This document shows, in pieces, positions 50,999 through 60,800 of a DNA stretch of 64,000 nt (the stretch's first letter is position 1; each line of letters opens with the position of its first letter). The stretch comes from PMG-095 sp049324695 (GTDB taxonomy: Bacteria > Myxococcota_A > Polyangia > Polyangiales > Polyangiaceae). Where the stretch lies: contig JBMOMJ010000016.1 of the NCBI GenBank assembly GCA_049324695.1, positions 248,001 to 312,000 on the forward strand. Direction: 5' to 3'. Below the pieces are notes generated by a model. The model was not told where the DNA came from. It made no database searches and saw only the letters and a program-made list of their open reading frames with translations. The translations under genes and the position numbers were made by a program.

Positions 50999-52243
50999 AT
51001 GGCTAGCGCTGCAGAAACGTTGGAAGGCGAGCAGCCTTTGGAGAGCAACCCCTGGGGTAAGCCGCCGCGCGATTTGCCGCGCTGGGTGGACGCAGCGATT
51101 GCCACGCCTGCCAATGTGACCATCGAGGTGCTGAACCTGGCGAACAAGTCCGATCGCAAGCGGTTTCTGGACGTGGCCGACAATGTGATGGCGGACGATC
51201 CGAATTACATTTCGCCGCTGCGCATGGAGCGCATGCGTTTTTTGGATACGGCCAACAATGCGTCGCTCGCATCGCTCGACATTCATGCGCTGCTGGCTGT
51301 GCGCGGGGGTAAACCGGTTGGGCGCATCACCGCGCACGTCGATCGGGCTTACAACGAGTATCACGGCGAAAAGGTGGGCTGGTTCGGCTTCTTCGACGCC
51401 ATCGACGATCGCGGTATTGCGCACGCGCTGCTGGACCGCGCGGTGCGCTGGGTGAAGGCCGCCGGCATGACGCAAGTATTGGGTCCCAACAATTTCACTA
51501 CCAATCACCAAGTGGGAATGTTGGTCGAAAACTTTTCGCGGCCCGCCGTCGTGGAGATGACCTACAACCCGAGCTACTACGAGCGCTTGGTGACCAGCTA
51601 TGGCTTCGGCAAAGCCAAAGATCTGCTCGCCTACTGGGTGGACGTGAGCAAAGGGCTCGATGACCCGAAAATCAAGCGTTTTTACGACGTGAGTCAGAAG
51701 GCGCAGAAGCGCTTCGGGCTCCGCGTTCGCGGCGCGCGCATGCAAGATTTCCACGACGAAGTCGCGCGCTTGTTCCGGCTCTACAACGAGACTTGGCAGA
51801 AAAACTGGGGCTTCGTTCCCGTTGGCGAAGCCGAGTTCAAGAACATCGCCAAGGATCTGAAGCAGGTGGTGGTGCCTGAGCTCGTGTTGATCGTGGAAGA
51901 CAAGGCGGGCACGCCGGTCGCCTTTTCGGTGACGCTGCCGAACATCAACGAGATTATGCCTAAAAATGGCCGGCTGCTTCCGTTCGCGTGGTGGCGCTTG
52001 CTGACGGGCATGAAGCGCATCAAAACGGCGCGCTTGTTCACGCTAGGGGTGATGCCGGCGCATCGTCGCCACGGCGTGGAAGCGATGTTGTGCATCGAGA
52101 CGGCGTTGCGCGCGAAGCAGCTCGGATACTCGAGTGGGGAGATTGGCTGGACGTTGGAGGACAACATCCTCATCAACCGTGCGGTTGAATCATTTGGCGG
52201 CGTGCTCGACCGGCGTTATCGAATTTTTGGCCTGGAGTTGTGA
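50999..52243 (+). CDS. GNAT-like acetyltransferase
   Basis: A 414-residue soluble protein of the two-lobed GNAT-like type annotated in many bacteria as N-acetyltransferase (YghO-like). Conserved stretches: GRITAHVDRAYNEYHGEKVG, FGFFDAIDD, GPNNFTTNHQVGML and, in the second lobe, FTLGVMPAHRRHGVEAMLCI, which has the R-x-x-G-x acetyl-CoA-binding loop. The substrate is unknown. ATG 50999 is chosen; an AGGAGG lies about 20 bases upstream, so the in-frame GTG at 50963 is not excluded. It begins 63 bases after mutM on the same strand. Confidence 0.82.
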   Translation: MASAAETLEGEQPLESNPWGKPPRDLPRWVDAAIATPANVTIEVLNLANKSDRKRFLDVADNVMADDPNYISPLRMERMRFLDTANNASLASLDIHALLAVRGGKPVGRITAHVDRAYNEYHGEKVGWFGFFDAIDDRGIAHALLDRAVRWVKAAGMTQVLGPNNFTTNHQVGMLVENFSRPAVVEMTYNPSYYERLVTSYGFGKAKDLLAYWVDVSKGLDDPKIKRFYDVSQKAQKRFGLRVRGARMQDFHDEVARLFRLYNETWQKNWGFVPVGEAEFKNIAKDLKQVVVPELVLIVEDKAGTPVAFSVTLPNINEIMPKNGRLLPFAWWRLLTGMKRIKTARLFTLGVMPAHRRHGVEAMLCIETALRAKQLGYSSGEIGWTLEDNILINRAVESFGGVLDRRYRIFGLEL

Positions 52244-52351
52244 GAGGCTCGCGGACAGCGCGCATGGAGCGGCATGTGCGGTAGCGGATTTTCGATGCGC
52301 GCTGGCGAGACGGGTTACAAGCGCGTCGCGAGCGTATAGGCTGCCGCCCTA

Positions 52352-52789
52352 GTGAATTGCTCTAGCGTTCGCCCTGCGCGGGTTGTGTGGCTTCTGTGGT
52401 TCGTCCTGGCAACTGGTTGCGCCAGTTCCGATAAAAGCAGCACACCGACGTTTTGCGATGTGTTGCCGATTTTGCAGAAGAAGTGTCAGCGTTGTCACCA
52501 GCAGCCAACGCAGCACAGTGCGCCTTTTCCCTTGCTCACGTACGCGGATACGCAGGCTTCGGCGGCGACTCCGGATAAACCGAATCGCAAGCGTTACGAG
52601 CAGATGCGGACGGCAGTCGAAACGGACGTGATGCCCGACCAAAGCCAGGAGCTAGATCCGCCAGTGAGTGCCTTGACCTGTGAGGAGAAGGCAACTTTGC
52701 TGGCTTGGCTGCGTGCGGGCGCTCCCCCCGAGGCTGGTGGCGCGAATGAGTGTGAAGGTAGGACGCCCGAGCTCTCGAGCTGCCCCTGA
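52352..52789 (+). CDS. lipoprotein with one c-type haem motif
   Basis: A 145-residue lipoprotein from GTG 52352. The lipobox ends LATGC (Cys23). The single haem-attachment motif CQRCH (Cys45, Cys48, His49) is followed by a region (PFPLLTYADTQASAATPDKP, RYEQMRTAVETDVMPDQSQE) that resembles the cytochrome c modules of large myxobacterial and planctomycetal lipoproteins, with MPD as a possible Met ligand. It needs the cytochrome c maturation system, of which ccmE lies 13 kb away. Probably a periplasmic electron carrier tethered to a membrane. Confidence 0.82.
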   Translation: MNCSSVRPARVVWLLWFVLATGCASSDKSSTPTFCDVLPILQKKCQRCHQQPTQHSAPFPLLTYADTQASAATPDKPNRKRYEQMRTAVETDVMPDQSQELDPPVSALTCEEKATLLAWLRAGAPPEAGGANECEGRTPELSSCP

Positions 52790-52846
52790 GCGGCTTTCGC
52801 GGAAGGCTTGGCGGCGCTGTCCCCCATGCGATACTAACGCTCTTTG

Positions 52847-53509
52847 ATGCAAGAACTGCCGATTGAGGAAGGGCAGCTCGTAGCAGGCAAGTACCGCATC
52901 GAGCGTGTCATCGGCTCGGGCGCCATGGGCGTCGTCGTCGCGGCCTGGCACGTGGAGCTCGCGCAGCGCGTTGCAGTGAAGTTCGTGCGGCCGGAGGCGA
53001 TGGGAGTGCGCGATGCGGAGGAGCGCTTTCGTCGTGAAGCGCGCGCCGCAGCCCGCATTCGCAGCGAGCACGTTGGGCGTGTGATGGACGTCGGCACCAT
53101 CGACGGCGGCATTCCCTATATGGTGATGGAGTTTCTCGAAGGTCAGGATCTGGCTGACGAGATGCTTCGTCGAGGGCCGCTGCCAGTGCCCGAAGCGGTG
53201 AGCTATGTGTTGGAAGCCATCGAGGCTCTGGCCGAAGCGCACACCGCAGGCATCGTGCATCGCGATTTGAAGCCGGCGAATCTGTTTCTTGCGCGGCGCG
53301 CAGACGGTACACGCATCGTGAAGATTTTGGATTTCGGCGTGTCGAAAGCGACGGGCACGCGTCCGGGCGACATGGCGCTCACGCAGCACGCGGCGATGAT
53401 TGGTTCGCCGCTGTACATGTCGCCCGAGCAGATGCGCTCGGCGCGCGACGTCGATGCGCGACGTCCGGCTCCGCGCGACGAACTGCCCGATTTCGGCGGA
53501 CGCCGCTGA
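52847..53509 (+). CDS. truncated Ser/Thr protein kinase
   Basis: A 220-residue product that holds only the first two-thirds of a Hanks kinase: Gly loop VIGSGAMGVV, Lys in VAVKFV, catalytic HRDLKPAN, DFGVSKA, and the activation segment through SPLYMSPEQM. Right after DVDAR, where the family continues TDIW-[S/A]LG, the sequence changes to RPAPRDELPDFGGRR and stops. Subdomains IX-XI, needed for folding of the C-lobe, are missing. No continuation is seen in other frames over the next 70 bases before the following gene. It is either a deletion-derived pseudogene or a minimal kinase with regulatory use. ATG 52847 is the start. Confidence 0.75.
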   Translation: MQELPIEEGQLVAGKYRIERVIGSGAMGVVVAAWHVELAQRVAVKFVRPEAMGVRDAEERFRREARAAARIRSEHVGRVMDVGTIDGGIPYMVMEFLEGQDLADEMLRRGPLPVPEAVSYVLEAIEALAEAHTAGIVHRDLKPANLFLARRADGTRIVKILDFGVSKATGTRPGDMALTQHAAMIGSPLYMSPEQMRSARDVDARRPAPRDELPDFGGRR

Positions 53510-53579
53510 GCGCGGGTGGTGGCCGCGCGGCGGCTGAGATAAAAGGCGGCTAGCACTTCGGGGCCTCTTCACTCACTGC

Positions 53580-54749
53580 ATGATTGTGCCGAAAGCTCTC
53601 GCGCGCGTGTTGCGCATCCTTCCCGTGTTGGTCGTGCCGCTCGGATGCGAGCTCGTGGCGGACATCGAGTCGCGCACGTTGGGAGAGACGAGTGAGTGCA
53701 AGCAGTATTGCGACGCGATGATGCAGACCTGCGTTGGTGAGCACCAGGCGTACGCTTCGCGAGAGGTGTGTGGGGCGGTTTGCCGCCATCTCGATAAAGG
53801 AGACGTCGAAGCTAGCGGCAACACACTAGCCTGTCGCAGCAAACGCGTGCTCACCATCAGCGCGGGTGAGGAGCCGACCGTGTGCGAAGTGGCCGGCCCG
53901 GGCAGCGGCAGCCCCTGCACGACCCAGTGCCAGGCTTATTGCGAGCTCTTGGTGAGCGCCTGCCCCGATCGCGTTCGTAAACTCGGGCTGAGCGTGGGGG
54001 AGTGCGTGCGCCAGTGCGCTGCGTTGAAGCCGTCGCCAGACTTCGCGAGTTCTGAGGACTTCACGAAAGGCGATACACTCGGCTGCCGCCTGTATCATCT
54101 GACCGCCGCGACGCTGCTGCCAGAGCCGCACTGCGACCACGCTTTGATCATTCCCAAAGTGCCGAGCGAACCCTGCCTCGAGCCCGCGGAGGAAGCACCG
54201 AAGTGCGAGGACTACTGCCGCATTCTAGACGTGGCGTGTCGCGGTGACGACGCGGTTTACGAAAACGTCGCTCAGTGTCGAGCGGCCTGCAAAGCCTTCG
54301 AAGCCGCTGGCAAACTTGGCACCAACGCCGACTCGAACGGCAGCACCGATGTCGTCACGCCGGACAACACCATCGGTTGCCGCAAGTTCCACGCTTACAG
54401 CGCGCTCGGCGATCCCAAGCTGCATTGCCATCACGCAGCGCCCACGGCCGACGGCTATTGCGGCGACGAGGACCAAGCCATCTGCGAGTCGTATTGCCTG
54501 CTAGTGAAGCGCGCCTGCGCGACCGACTACGCTGCCAAGTACGCGAGCGACGCTGAGTGCGAGTCGGCGTGCCGCGCGCTGGCAGGCTCCACCGAAAAGA
54601 GCGCCGAGGAAGAGGGTCTCGAATATTCGATCGCGACGGGCGAGCGCGGCGGAGCCACGGCGGCCTGCGTTACGTTCCACGCCGTACGCGCGCTCAGCGA
54701 TCCCAATGAGTGCGCGAGCGCGCTCGGCGCCGCACCCTGCGCGAACTGA
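53580..54749 (+). CDS. lipoprotein with four Cys-rich repeats
   Basis: A 389-residue lipoprotein (signal peptide ending VVPLGC, Cys23). The mature part consists of four repeats of about 85 residues starting CKQYCDAMMQTC, CQAYCELLVSAC, CEDYCRILDVAC and CESYCLLVKRAC. Each shares CxxYCxxxxxxC, then CxxxC, then [G/A]C-x4-H and a final C, so about seven conserved Cys per repeat. The spacing suggests an oxidised, disulfide-stabilised helical module. The family is typical of myxobacteria; its function is unknown. It follows the truncated kinase after 70 bases. Confidence 0.82.
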   Translation: MIVPKALARVLRILPVLVVPLGCELVADIESRTLGETSECKQYCDAMMQTCVGEHQAYASREVCGAVCRHLDKGDVEASGNTLACRSKRVLTISAGEEPTVCEVAGPGSGSPCTTQCQAYCELLVSACPDRVRKLGLSVGECVRQCAALKPSPDFASSEDFTKGDTLGCRLYHLTAATLLPEPHCDHALIIPKVPSEPCLEPAEEAPKCEDYCRILDVACRGDDAVYENVAQCRAACKAFEAAGKLGTNADSNGSTDVVTPDNTIGCRKFHAYSALGDPKLHCHHAAPTADGYCGDEDQAICESYCLLVKRACATDYAAKYASDAECESACRALAGSTEKSAEEEGLEYSIATGERGGATAACVTFHAVRALSDPNECASALGAAPCAN

Positions 54750-54799
54750 CGCCTTTTCGCCACATTCGCCTGGCCCGGGCGCGTGCTATTTAGGGCCTC

Positions 54800-55375
54800 A
54801 TGACGCGTGTTGCCCTGGTGTCGCTCTGCTCACTCGTGTTCGCGCTGGCTGCTTGCGAAAGGAAGCCCGCGCCCGTCGAACCAGCGCTTCACGCTGCGGT
54901 GCCTGCCAGCGCGCAAGCCACGACCTCGTTGCTTGCGCCGGGCGCGCCGTTGCCCGACCTGGAGGGTGTTTCGCAAACCGGCGAGCGCGTGAACTTGAAG
55001 AGCCTGCAAGGCAAGCCGGTGGTCGTTTACTTTTACCCGAAGGACGACACGCCAGGCTGCACGGTGGAAGCGCAGGAGATCCGCGATGCGTGGCAGGAGC
55101 TTTCTGGGAGCGGTGCCGTCGTGGTTGGTGTTTCGGTGGACGACGCGGCTTCGCATCGCGCCTTCGCCGAGAAACACGCGCTTCCTTTCTTGCTGGTGGC
55201 TGACCAAGATTTGCGATGGGCGCAAGCTTTTGGAGTACCGCTGAAGAATGGGCGCACGTCGCGCGTGAGCTTCGTGTTCGGCCGCGATGGCAAGCTCAGC
55301 AAGGTGTTTCCAGCGGTCAAACCCCAGGGGCACGCGCGTGAACTCGGGGACGCGCTGCACGCTCTCGGCGCATGA
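54800..55375 (+). CDS. 1-Cys peroxiredoxin-like lipoprotein (AhpC/TSA, Bcp type)
   Basis: A 191-residue lipoprotein (lipobox LAAC, Cys19) carrying a thioredoxin-fold peroxiredoxin of the Bcp type. The peroxidatic Cys87 lies in YPKDDTPGCTVEAQE, with the conserved Thr and Pro before it and Arg later (NGRTSRVSFVF). The usual Bcp resolving Cys five residues after the first is absent (GCTVEAQEI), and no other Cys exists in the mature part apart from the lipidated one, so it must be a 1-Cys enzyme needing an external thiol. It detoxifies peroxides at the membrane surface. Convergent with the next gene (one base between stops). Confidence 0.88.
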   Translation: MTRVALVSLCSLVFALAACERKPAPVEPALHAAVPASAQATTSLLAPGAPLPDLEGVSQTGERVNLKSLQGKPVVVYFYPKDDTPGCTVEAQEIRDAWQELSGSGAVVVGVSVDDAASHRAFAEKHALPFLLVADQDLRWAQAFGVPLKNGRTSRVSFVFGRDGKLSKVFPAVKPQGHARELGDALHALGA

Positions 55376-55376
55376 T

Positions 55377-56630
55377 TTACGGAGTGGCCTGACGCGGGCT
55401 GTTGCGACGGACAGCGTAGAAGAAGTCACGCCGAGCGCGCTTGCGAATGTACTCGTCTTCGGAGAACTCGAAGCCGCTCGCTAGCGCCACGGCTTTGCGT
55501 TTTTGACCCGGCGCATCCGCTTCGTACAGCACGAACTTGGGATACGACCAATTCACATCCATCTGCGCGACGTCCACCGCACCCGCGTGGCGCATCGCAT
55601 CGGCCAACGCTCGTGCGCTGGTGTGATTCGTGATGGATACGTAGAGAATTTCTCGATCGGCGCTGAGTCCTACGGCTGAACGGCGAATCACTGTGTCGCC
55701 GTCCAAGGTGGCGCCCCATTTCAAGCCGCTGCCCGCCGTGAGGCCCGGGTGAATCTTTCCAGCCTCGTACATGCACTGCGGCGCTTGCCGGTACCAAACC
55801 ATGTCCGCTTCGCCGGCAGCCAGCTTGCTCCAGCTAGCGATGCGCATGGTCCCGTCTTTGTAGAGCGCCAACGTGCACGCGCTCGGCTTCGGGTGCACCA
55901 GCACGATGCCGTCCACCTTCATGCCGTAGCCCCCGTGCTCGGTCATGAAGCCGCCATTGAATGCGGCCAGCACGGTCTCGTGGTGCTCGTCGGGAATGCG
56001 CGCGCGACGCTCGTACACGGTTTTCGGATCGTCCGCTTTGGGCTCTTGGCTGCCGGCCACGACGTACACGTCGACTCGACGTAGATCGATCGCCACCACG
56101 AACGCTTCGCTCCACGAGCGTCCCGCGTCGGGATGCAACAATGTTTTGTAAAGAAAAGGTTCCTCTTGGGGGTAACGCGAGTCCACGATGGGAACCCACA
56201 CTCCGTCCCCCGGAGCGGACCACTGTTTCAGCGCGGGACCAGGATCCTTGGGGCGAAAGCGCAGCACCGGCGCGTCCTTTACCGGCTGCGGCGCTGGTTC
56301 CGCTTCGGCTTTCGCTGCAGACTGCGTCGGCGGGACCGACCAGTACGTCTTCGGAGCCTCATGCCGGCGCGTCAGGCGATTTACCCGATCTTCAACCGCG
56401 TACGTGAAATCTTCGAGCTTTGCGACGGCGTCGACTCCGATGATGGAGCGCAACGTGTTGGCAACGAGCGGCCCCATCCAATCGTAGCGATGCAGGGCTA
56501 CCCACAACGCGGCTGCCGCGCCGCACAAGGTCGCGAGCGTGATGAGAGCAACGCGCCAAAACTTGCGTCGCGCGGGGACTCGCTTGGAGGCTCGCGAGCG
56601 ACGGGGGGCCGCGCTGATGCTCTGGCTCAT
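55377..56630 (-). CDS. membrane-anchored phosphodiester-glycosidase-like protein (NAGPA domain)
   Basis: A 417-residue protein from ATG 56630. A basic N-terminus and one transmembrane segment (about residues 25-45, ALITLATLCGAAAALWVAL) precede a Pro/Ala-rich linker and then a NAGPA-type domain (about 170-400): AAFNGGFMTEHGGYGMKVDG, LALYKDGTMRIASWS, and near the end TSARALADAMRHAGAVDVAQ followed by MDVNW. This order of GGF, GxxxDG and D-x-N motifs is that of phosphodiester glycosidases (NAGPA, PF09992), found in exopolysaccharide and cell-wall proteins. Substrate unknown. Confidence 0.78.
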   Translation of the reverse strand: MSQSISAAPRRSRASKRVPARRKFWRVALITLATLCGAAAALWVALHRYDWMGPLVANTLRSIIGVDAVAKLEDFTYAVEDRVNRLTRRHEAPKTYWSVPPTQSAAKAEAEPAPQPVKDAPVLRFRPKDPGPALKQWSAPGDGVWVPIVDSRYPQEEPFLYKTLLHPDAGRSWSEAFVVAIDLRRVDVYVVAGSQEPKADDPKTVYERRARIPDEHHETVLAAFNGGFMTEHGGYGMKVDGIVLVHPKPSACTLALYKDGTMRIASWSKLAAGEADMVWYRQAPQCMYEAGKIHPGLTAGSGLKWGATLDGDTVIRRSAVGLSADREILYVSITNHTSARALADAMRHAGAVDVAQMDVNWSYPKFVLYEADAPGQKRKAVALASGFEFSEDEYIRKRARRDFFYAVRRNSPRQATP

Positions 56631-56767
56631 CCGGGTCGTCGTCCTAAGCCGGACTTCTCGCACCCTGGCGGCGCTGACGCAAGCTGTCGATCAGCGGCGA
56701 AGACGCACGGGCCCATCGCCCGGAGCGCTCGGCTGCGCTATAAAGGATCGTCGCACGGAATATCGCG

Positions 56768-57772
56768 ATGTTGACCGAGCGTACCATGAGTCGCCAGTTG
56801 ACCCACACCCTTGGTCCAGGAGTCATCTCGGCTCCGCGTGCTCCTTCGGCTGTCGCCTGGAAGAGCGTCGTTCCCGTTTTGGCCGCAGCCGACGAACTGG
56901 CGGCGTGCGCCGATACCGACGAAATGTTGCGCAGGGCTGTCGAGCTCGCGCGTGAGCGCATCGGGCTCGAGCGCGTCGGTCTCTACATTCGCGACCCGTC
57001 CGCTCCGCGGCTCGTCATGCGTGGCACGTGGGGCACGGGCGTGCGCGGCGAAGTCACTGATGAGCACTCGCTCTACTACGAGTGTGATCCTGCTGAGTAC
57101 GAACGCCTGCGCCAGATTCAGGGAAGCGGCGCGCTGTGGCAATACTATCAGCACGTCGCGTTGGTTTCCGAGGACGCGGCGCGCAGCTCCGTCGTCGGTC
57201 ACGGCTGGTTAGCGGCAACGCCACTCGTGGCCGCGCGCGAGCTCGTGGGCGTGCTCTACAACGACACGGCGATCACGCACGCGCCGTTCGATGAAGGCAA
57301 GCAAGCGCTCACGGCGGTGTTCTGCAGCTTGCTCGCGGGGTTGTTCTTGGCGCGGCGGCCACGCTTCACGTGGAGCTCTCCGGCTTCGGCGAGCAAGCGC
57401 ACGCCGGTGGTGCAGCGAGCGGTATTTGCTCTACACCAGAACCCACGCGCCAGCGGTGAGAGCATCGCGCGAGAGCTCTCGATCAGTCCGGGTTATCTCG
57501 GTCGTTCGTTCAAGGCCGAGATGGGTGTGTCGCTGGTGGAGTACCGCAACCGTCTGCGCATCGAGCGTTTTTTCAGCTCGATCGACCGCGGCAAGAGCAA
57601 CCTGCTCGGCGCCGCGCTGGAGGCTGGTTTTGGCAGCTACACCCATTTTCACCGCGTGTATCGCAAGTTCGTCGGTGCCACCCCGCGCGACCATTTGACC
57701 ACGCGACCGCTTCCCAAGCCCAGTCGTTTGGCTGAAGGCTCGCATCGTTCGTCGCGCAACGAACCCGAATGA
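56768..57772 (+). CDS. GAF-like sensor with AraC-type DNA-binding domain
   Basis: A 334-residue regulator. Residues ~30-200 form a GAF-like sensor (ACADTDEMLRRAVELARERI, GLERVGLYIRDPSAPRLVMR, LVAARELVGVLYND). Residues ~215-320 form an AraC double HTH (QNPRASGESIARELSISPGY, LGRSFKAEMGVSLVEYRNRL, AALEAGFGSYTHFHRVYRKF). The effector is not evident. It stands alone upstream of the Omp85 gene, so it may regulate it or be autoregulated. ATG 56768 or the in-frame ATG 56786 could be the start. Confidence 0.85.
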   Translation: MLTERTMSRQLTHTLGPGVISAPRAPSAVAWKSVVPVLAAADELAACADTDEMLRRAVELARERIGLERVGLYIRDPSAPRLVMRGTWGTGVRGEVTDEHSLYYECDPAEYERLRQIQGSGALWQYYQHVALVSEDAARSSVVGHGWLAATPLVAARELVGVLYNDTAITHAPFDEGKQALTAVFCSLLAGLFLARRPRFTWSSPASASKRTPVVQRAVFALHQNPRASGESIARELSISPGYLGRSFKAEMGVSLVEYRNRLRIERFFSSIDRGKSNLLGAALEAGFGSYTHFHRVYRKFVGATPRDHLTTRPLPKPSRLAEGSHRSSRNEPE

Positions 57773-57829
57773 GGGCGACCGCCCCACGAGCCGGGTGAAA
57801 CGGATCGGCTTCTCGACTAAGAAGCCAAT

Positions 57830-60800
57830 ATGCCGCGTCGCCTTCGAACCGCGCCCTCGGCGCTCTTCGTGGTGATGGGCATCGAGATTTGCGGCGCTCC
57901 GGCGTTGGCTCAGACGAACGCCGCTGAACGTGCTGCGAGCGAAGCAGCTGCCGAGGCCAGCGCAGCGGCGGCGCAGAGCGCGGAGGCACGGGCGTTGGCA
58001 GCGCTGGTCGGGCGCAACCTGGCGCGCATCGACGTGGTCTACGATCCGCCAGTTTGGGCCGCGCCGGTCAGTCTCGGTAGTGTCCGCGTTGGACAAACGT
58101 TCACGCCGGAGGTGGCGCGCCGGGCGCTCGACGAGCTGGCTGACAGCGGTCGCTTTAGTGAGTTGCGCGCCGAGGTCGAGCCGCTCGGCGATGGGGTTTT
58201 GCTGCGGCTGCGCGTGGTGGCGCGCCGTACCTTGGCGAACGTGCGTTTGTCTGGGGTGAGCGACGCCGACGAGCTGCTGCGCACTGCGGGTTTGCGCGTT
58301 GGCGGCGAAGTCAGTGCGCGCGAGCTGCCCGAGCTCGGCAAGAAGCTGGAGCGAGCGTTGGCGCGGCGCGGCTATCCGCAAGCTCGCGTGACCGTCGAAG
58401 CGCTCGAAACGGACGATCCGATGGGCATCGTGCTCACGTTCGAGGCGGCGCGCGGCGAGCCAGCCCGCATCGCCGAACGGCGCTTCTTCGCTTGGCCGGA
58501 TCCGAACGCGCCCGGGCTCGCACGAGTGCTCGCAAGCTACGGCGTCGCGCTGGGTGATCGCGCCGACAGCGACGCCATCGACGCGGCCAGCCACGCGCTG
58601 GAAGAGCGCTTGAAGCGAGCAGGCTTTTTCGATGCGCGCGTGGAGCAAGAGGTGACTCCCGCGAACGGCGGCGTGCGCCTGGACGTGAAGGTTTACGCGG
58701 GCTCGCTGCGCGAACTTCGCATCACTGGCAATCGTCGTTTCGACAGCTCCGAGATCGAAGCGGCGCTCGAGCTCGACGAAACCACGGATCGTTCGGCGGC
58801 GGCGTTGGCCCAACGTGTGCGCGAGTTCTACCAAGTGCGCGGCTTCCTCGACGTCGCGGTGGAGACGCGCGAGACCGGCGTGCAGGACGCGCCGTTGCGG
58901 CGACTCTCGATCCAGATTCACGAAGGCGAACCGGTGCGCGTGGTCGCGCGCGAATTTCCCTGCTTGGGTGGGGAGCGACGTCCGGATGACGTGGGCAGCG
59001 AAATCGATAGCTTCCTTTCGGAGCTGCCCGGCGGCACCTTGGTCGACGCCGTCGATCCCGCTGAAGTCGACGCACTCTTCGGACCGAAGAGTGGCACCGG
59101 GACACGCCCGAAGCCGATCAAGCTCAATCCGTGGTCGGTCTACAGCGTCGACGTTTACGAGCGTGCCATCGAGCACCTGCGCGATCTGTTTCGCTCCGAA
59201 GGTTATTTGTCGGCCAGCGTGGGGCCAGCACTGCCCGAGCGGCGTCGCTGCGATCCACGTTCGCCGCCCGGCGCTTGCATTCCCATTGGGCCGCGTGTGC
59301 GACCTCCGATCGCCTGCCGTTACGACGGCATCGGCTTACCTCAAGAAGAGCCAGAGCTAATTTCCAATGCTTGTGTTGCCGATCTGGCGCGCGGCGTGCG
59401 CTGCGAACCCGAGATGGTGCTCAGCATTCCGATCAAGCTCGGGCCACGCAGCTTCATCCAAGCCATTCAGATCGATGGCAACCTGAGCTTGTCGGATGAA
59501 GATCTGCTCGGCACCGCCGAGCTCAAGGTCGGCGCCCCGGTCTCGCAGGTCGAAATCGAGCGGGCGCGGCGGCGATTGCTGGATCGCTACGCAGAGGAAG
59601 GCTTTGCCTTCGCCGAAATCGAGGCGAGCCTCGAGTTCTCGCCGGATCATCGCCAAGCGCGCGTGGTGTTCAGCGTCAGCGAGCGCAAGCGCGTCACGGT
59701 GTCGCGCATTGCCGTGAACGGGGCTCACCTCACCAGCGAGAGCTTGATTCGGCGGCGCATCGCGCTGGAGGTTGGGCAGCTCTATCGTCGTAGCTTGGTG
59801 CGCAAGACCGAAGAGCGCTTGGCCACGCTGGGTGTGTTCTCCAGCGTATCCGTCGGCCTCGAGGATCCGTACGTTCCTGCTAGCGAAAAGGTGGTCATCG
59901 TCAACGTGCAGGAGAAGCTGCCGCAGTCGGTGGACAGCCGCCTCGGCTTCAGTACGGGCGAGGGCTTCCGCGCTTTCTTCGAATACGGCCACAACAACCT
60001 GGGTGGTCAAGCCATTGGTTTCACGCTGCACGTGCAAGGCGGCTTTCTACCGACGCCGCTGATCTTCGAAGCCGACGTGCGCCGCAAGTACGAGCCGCTC
60101 AGTTTGCTAGAGCGCCTCGAGCGCCGAAACACGGTGACCTTGAACTTCCCGGAGATCGGTCTGGGGCCGCTGTTTCGCCTCAGCGTGCAGGGCATCGACG
60201 TGCGTCACAACGCGCGTGACTACGCGCTGCGCAAAGACGCCGGCATCGTCACGCTGTTCTTCACGCCGCGGCGCGGCTTGTCGTTTCAGCTCGGCGGTTC
60301 GCTCGAAGGAAACAACGCCACGATTTTTGGCAGCGGTTCCGTCAGCGAGTACGTGCGCACACATCCTGGCCTGAGCCGCGTTTTTCGCGTACCCGAGAGC
60401 CCTACCTTCGTCATCGCGCAGCGTGTCGGCGCGACTTGGGATCGTCGCGACAAGCCGCTCGACGCAACTTCGGGCACGTTGTTCTCCTTCGACGTCGAGC
60501 ACGCCTCCGCCCGTCCGCTGGAGTCGACGCGCGAAAAGGCGCCGACGTACTCGCCCAACGTGAACCCCTGGCTGATCTCGCGCGAACCGGATCCGTTCGC
60601 CGCCGTGGAAGCCAACTTCTTGCGCTTCTCGAGCCGTGTGGCGGGTTACCTACGGTTGAACAAGCGCGGTCTGGCGCTGGCCGCGAGTTTCCGCTGGGGG
60701 CTCAATCGCCAGCTGACTTCAACGTCGCGCACCTATCCCGACCGTCTGTTTTTCATGGGCGGCGTCGATACCTTGCGTGGCTTTTTGCAAGACTCGCTGG

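Noticed and set aside
57431..59176. 581-codon open frame on the minus strand
   Set aside because: Antisense to the AraC-type regulator and Omp85 genes; no signal peptide, motif or ribosome site.
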